A DNA stretch of 64,000 nt from Bacteroidia bacterium (lineage in GTDB: Bacteria > Bacteroidota > Bacteroidia > J057): NCBI GenBank assembly GCA_033391075.1, contig JAWPMV010000001.1, positions 744,001 through 808,000 of the forward strand, given 5' to 3'. The position numbers and the translations under genes are program-made. Position 1 is the stretch's first letter, and each line of letters starts with the position of its first letter. A model generated the notes under the pieces. That model was given only the letters and a program-made list of their open reading frames with translations, searched no databases and was not told the DNA's origin. Below are positions 62,219-64,000 of the stretch, one piece after another.

Positions 62219-63256
62219 ATGTACAAATCTCTGCTGCGACCGATCTTTTTCTCTCTGGATGCTGAAAAAGCCCACCACCTTACTTTTAGCCTCTTAAAAT
62301 TCTCTTTATCGCTTCCATTGGTTCGAGACCTTTTTCGAATCAATACCGAACTCAGTCTCAAAAGTCTGGAAGTCAAACAATTTGGCCTGACTTTTAAAAA
62401 TCCGGTAGGATTGGCGGCGGGTTTTGATAAAGATGCCTATATCGGCGATAAATGGAAGTATATGGGCTTTGGCTTTGTAGAGTTTGGCACCGTTACCCCC
62501 AGATCCCAGGCGGGTAATCCCAAACCTCGCCTCTTTCGCTTGCTGAGGGATCGTGCGGTCATCAATCGTATGGGCTTCAATAATGCAGGAGCTGATGCCA
62601 TGCTGAAAAAGCTCAAAAGGATGAAGAAAGGTGACATGGTCGTTGGTATGAACATTGGCAAAAACAAGGATACCCCCAATGAAAAAGCGGTCGATGATTA
62701 TGTATACTGCTTCGAATTGCTCTTTGATTATGTGGACTACTTTGTTGTGAATGTGAGTTCGCCCAATACCCCCGGATTGAGAAGTTTGCAGGAGAAAGAA
62801 CCCCTGACCCAGTTATTGCTGAGGCTTCAGGATCTTAACCAGAAAAAAGAGAGTCCCAAGCCTTTACTCCTGAAGATTGCTCCAGACCTCACAGAATCGC
62901 AATTGGACGATATCGTAGAAGTTGCAGAAAAGGCTCAGTTATCGGGTCTGATTGCCACCAATACTACTATATCACGAGCAGATCTTGACACTCCAGAGGC
63001 TGAGGTAGAGGCGCTGGGAGCCGGAGGTTTGAGTGGATTGCCCTTGACGCATACTTCCTGGGAGATCATGAATTATATCCACAAAAAGACGGATGGAAAA
63101 TTGCCTCTGATCGGAGTGGGAGGAATTATGGAGCCTTTGGATGCTAAAATGCGCATGCAGGGCGGGGCTTCTTTGGTGCAGGTGTATAGTGGCTATGTAT
63201 ATGAAGGGCCTGGCTTTGTCAAGCGGATTTTAAAGGCGCTGGCATTTCCGAAGTAG
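62219..63256 (+). CDS. pyrD: Dihydroorotate dehydrogenase (quinone), class 2
   Basis: From ATG 62219 (MYKSLLRPIFFSLDAEKAHHL, shown in part), 345 residues. An upstream TTG would only add residues encoded by the hairpin. The N-terminal amphipathic membrane-binding segment and the catalytic Ser in NVSSPNTPGLRSLQ mark class 2, which oxidises dihydroorotate with FMN and passes electrons to quinone at the inner membrane. Other motifs: NPVGLAAGFDKD, GTVTPR, NRMGFNN, GVGGI. It is the fourth step of pyrimidine synthesis. Confidence 0.96.
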   Translation: MYKSLLRPIFFSLDAEKAHHLTFSLLKFSLSLPLVRDLFRINTELSLKSLEVKQFGLTFKNPVGLAAGFDKDAYIGDKWKYMGFGFVEFGTVTPRSQAGNPKPRLFRLLRDRAVINRMGFNNAGADAMLKKLKRMKKGDMVVGMNIGKNKDTPNEKAVDDYVYCFELLFDYVDYFVVNVSSPNTPGLRSLQEKEPLTQLLLRLQDLNQKKESPKPLLLKIAPDLTESQLDDIVEVAEKAQLSGLIATNTTISRADLDTPEAEVEALGAGGLSGLPLTHTSWEIMNYIHKKTDGKLPLIGVGGIMEPLDAKMRMQGGASLVQVYSGYVYEGPGFVKRILKALAFPK

Positions 63257-63595
63257 GTTCCCTCCTGAAACTGGCGAAAGGAAGTATCTTTAATTCTCTC
63301 CTGGACTCGGCAGCACAAATGCTACTTCCTTACTTTGAGAAAGTATGGAGTGCCTGCAAGCCAAAGAATAGCTTTGCAGGCTGCTTTTTTTTTTCGATCT
63401 TGAGTAAGACCTGAAACGCAATACCTTCCTTGAAAAAAAACATCATTTATTTTCGTGTAAACGGCACCTGCTTGAGTTTCGGGTTAGCAGAATAAATCGG
63501 CTCTGAGAGCCTGGGAAAGCGGTATAATAAGAGATAAACGAAATAACTTCGTATACACTAATGTTATGCTCAAATAAAAAAGGGGAAATATACAA
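63257..63595. other. Intergenic region before the right-edge gene
   Basis: 339 bases: the pyrD terminator, then an increasingly A/T-rich stretch with a CGAA-ATAAC-TTCG hairpin at 63539-63551. No further gene. Confidence 0.5.
63352..63391 (+). terminator. Intrinsic terminator after pyrD
   Basis: GCCTGCAA (63352-63359) pairs with TTGCAGGC (63374-63381), extended by GC/GC with a bulge, then a run of ten T. It lies about 95 bases after the pyrD stop. Confidence 0.88.
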
Positions 63596-64000
63596 ATGGT
63601 AAAAATCTTTCTTATAATAATTTCACTTCTTTTCAACAGCCAAGCTTTTGGGCAAAAAAATGAAACTCCCCAAGAGCTTGGAAAAATTGTTTTTGAAGCT
63701 TTAACAAAGAAAGATTCAGCTTTATTTGAGAAAGCTAAAACGAATGAGGCAGATTTAATATTTGCAATTCAAAGAATGATGAAGAAAGTGGACAAAGAGA
63801 TTGAGGATGAAAAAATAAAAGAAACATATACAATGTATTCTACAAATTTTATGCTCAGTTTTTTAGAAACAATAAAGCAAGGAGAAAATGAAGGAATTGA
63901 ATGGTCTAAAATAACTTACTCAAAAACATATTTTAATGAAAGGCCAGATTCTGATCCAGAACATATAGAAATTGGAAGAACATATTTGGAGTTCAAATAC
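63596..64000 (+). CDS. Partial secreted protein of unknown function (continues beyond the right edge)
   Basis: An ATG at 63596 opens 135 codons to the window end. It begins with a signal peptide (FLIIISLLFNSQAFGQ), then a helical charged region (ELGKIVFEALTKKDSALFEK, MMKKVDKEIEDEKIKETY). Codons are visibly richer in A and T than in the neighbouring genes, which suggests recent arrival. It resembles small cassette-type secreted proteins but I do not recognise a family. Confidence 0.7.
   Translation, partial: MVKIFLIIISLLFNSQAFGQKNETPQELGKIVFEALTKKDSALFEKAKTNEADLIFAIQRMMKKVDKEIEDEKIKETYTMYSTNFMLSFLETIKQGENEGIEWSKITYSKTYFNERPDSDPEHIEIGRTYLEFKY

Noticed and set aside
63543-63555. ATAACTTCGTATA, identical to one arm of phage P1 loxP
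   Set aside because: The second arm after an 8-base spacer is absent (TTATGCTC follows), so it is not a lox site; probably coincidence.
63556-63572. GTTATGC core resembling an integron attC 3' end
   Set aside because: The core deviates from GTTRRRY and no matching inverse core or paired arms were found.

Overview
The window looks like a chromosomal segment of a marine member of the Bacteroidota. The evidence is a giant subtilase ending in a type IX secretion (T9SS) C-terminal sorting domain, several Bacteroidota-type -7 promoter boxes (TAnnTTTG), a branched-chain 2-oxoacid dehydrogenase E1 with alpha and beta parts fused, LytS/LytTR signalling, Ezrin/radixin/moesin-type coiled-coil protein, and absence of clear Shine-Dalgarno sequences. 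The class cannot be fixed from sequence alone; a Saprospiria-like organism is a guess.

Layout. 0-5 kb: end of accD, trxA, a secreted alpha/beta hydrolase and a sodium:solute symporter. 5.4-11 kb: cytochrome c maturation genes (ccmF, E, D, C, B) on the minus strand, without ccmA. 11-15 kb: an unusual sensor histidine kinase with a thioredoxin-like extracytoplasmic domain plus its LytTR regulator. 15-22 kb: pruA, a SUMF1-like protein, an MCE/MlaD protein, the E1 fusion, a Nudix hydrolase, an ankyrin protein. 22.6 kb: tRNA-Ser(TGA). 23-34.6 kb: an accessory carbohydrate region. 34.7-42.5 kb: flavin amine oxidase, AraC regulator, thioredoxin-like protein, GNAT, SelO, and a MerA-like/TIGR04283 glycosyltransferase/DUF1622 operon. 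42.6-49.3 kb: a GH109-like oxidoreductase and a HEAT-repeat protein translationally coupled to a membrane-anchored CHAT protease. 49-64 kb: S41 peptidase, T9SS subtilase, malate dehydrogenase, coiled-coil protein, phosphopantetheinyl transferase, two thioredoxin-fold proteins, a His-rich lipoprotein, pyrD, and an A/T-rich gene cut by the right edge.

The most informative region is 23.8-34.1 kb. It encodes a near-complete route for 3,6-anhydro-L-galactose (the agar/porphyran monomer): an enolase-superfamily cycloisomerase, a zinc-type MDR dehydrogenase and a KduD-like SDR. Beside it lies a cytochrome P450 / ferredoxin reductase / alcohol dehydrogenase module of the type that demethylates 6-O-methyl-galactose in porphyran-degrading marine Bacteroidota. 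Four genes of this same locus (sulfatase, AldA-like aldehyde dehydrogenase, a GH117-like protein and a GH50-like agarase) keep their ends but lack their catalytic cores. This is a striking clustered pattern: either real locus decay or an assembly artefact. The second system worth attention is the HEAT-CHAT pair at 44.2-49.3 kb, whose large partner carries a C-terminal domain I cannot name.

Intergenic DNA carries a family of palindromic repeats with GTCATCYCGA-type ends, and C/T-A-A-C-A-C-rich short tandem repeats near gene ends.
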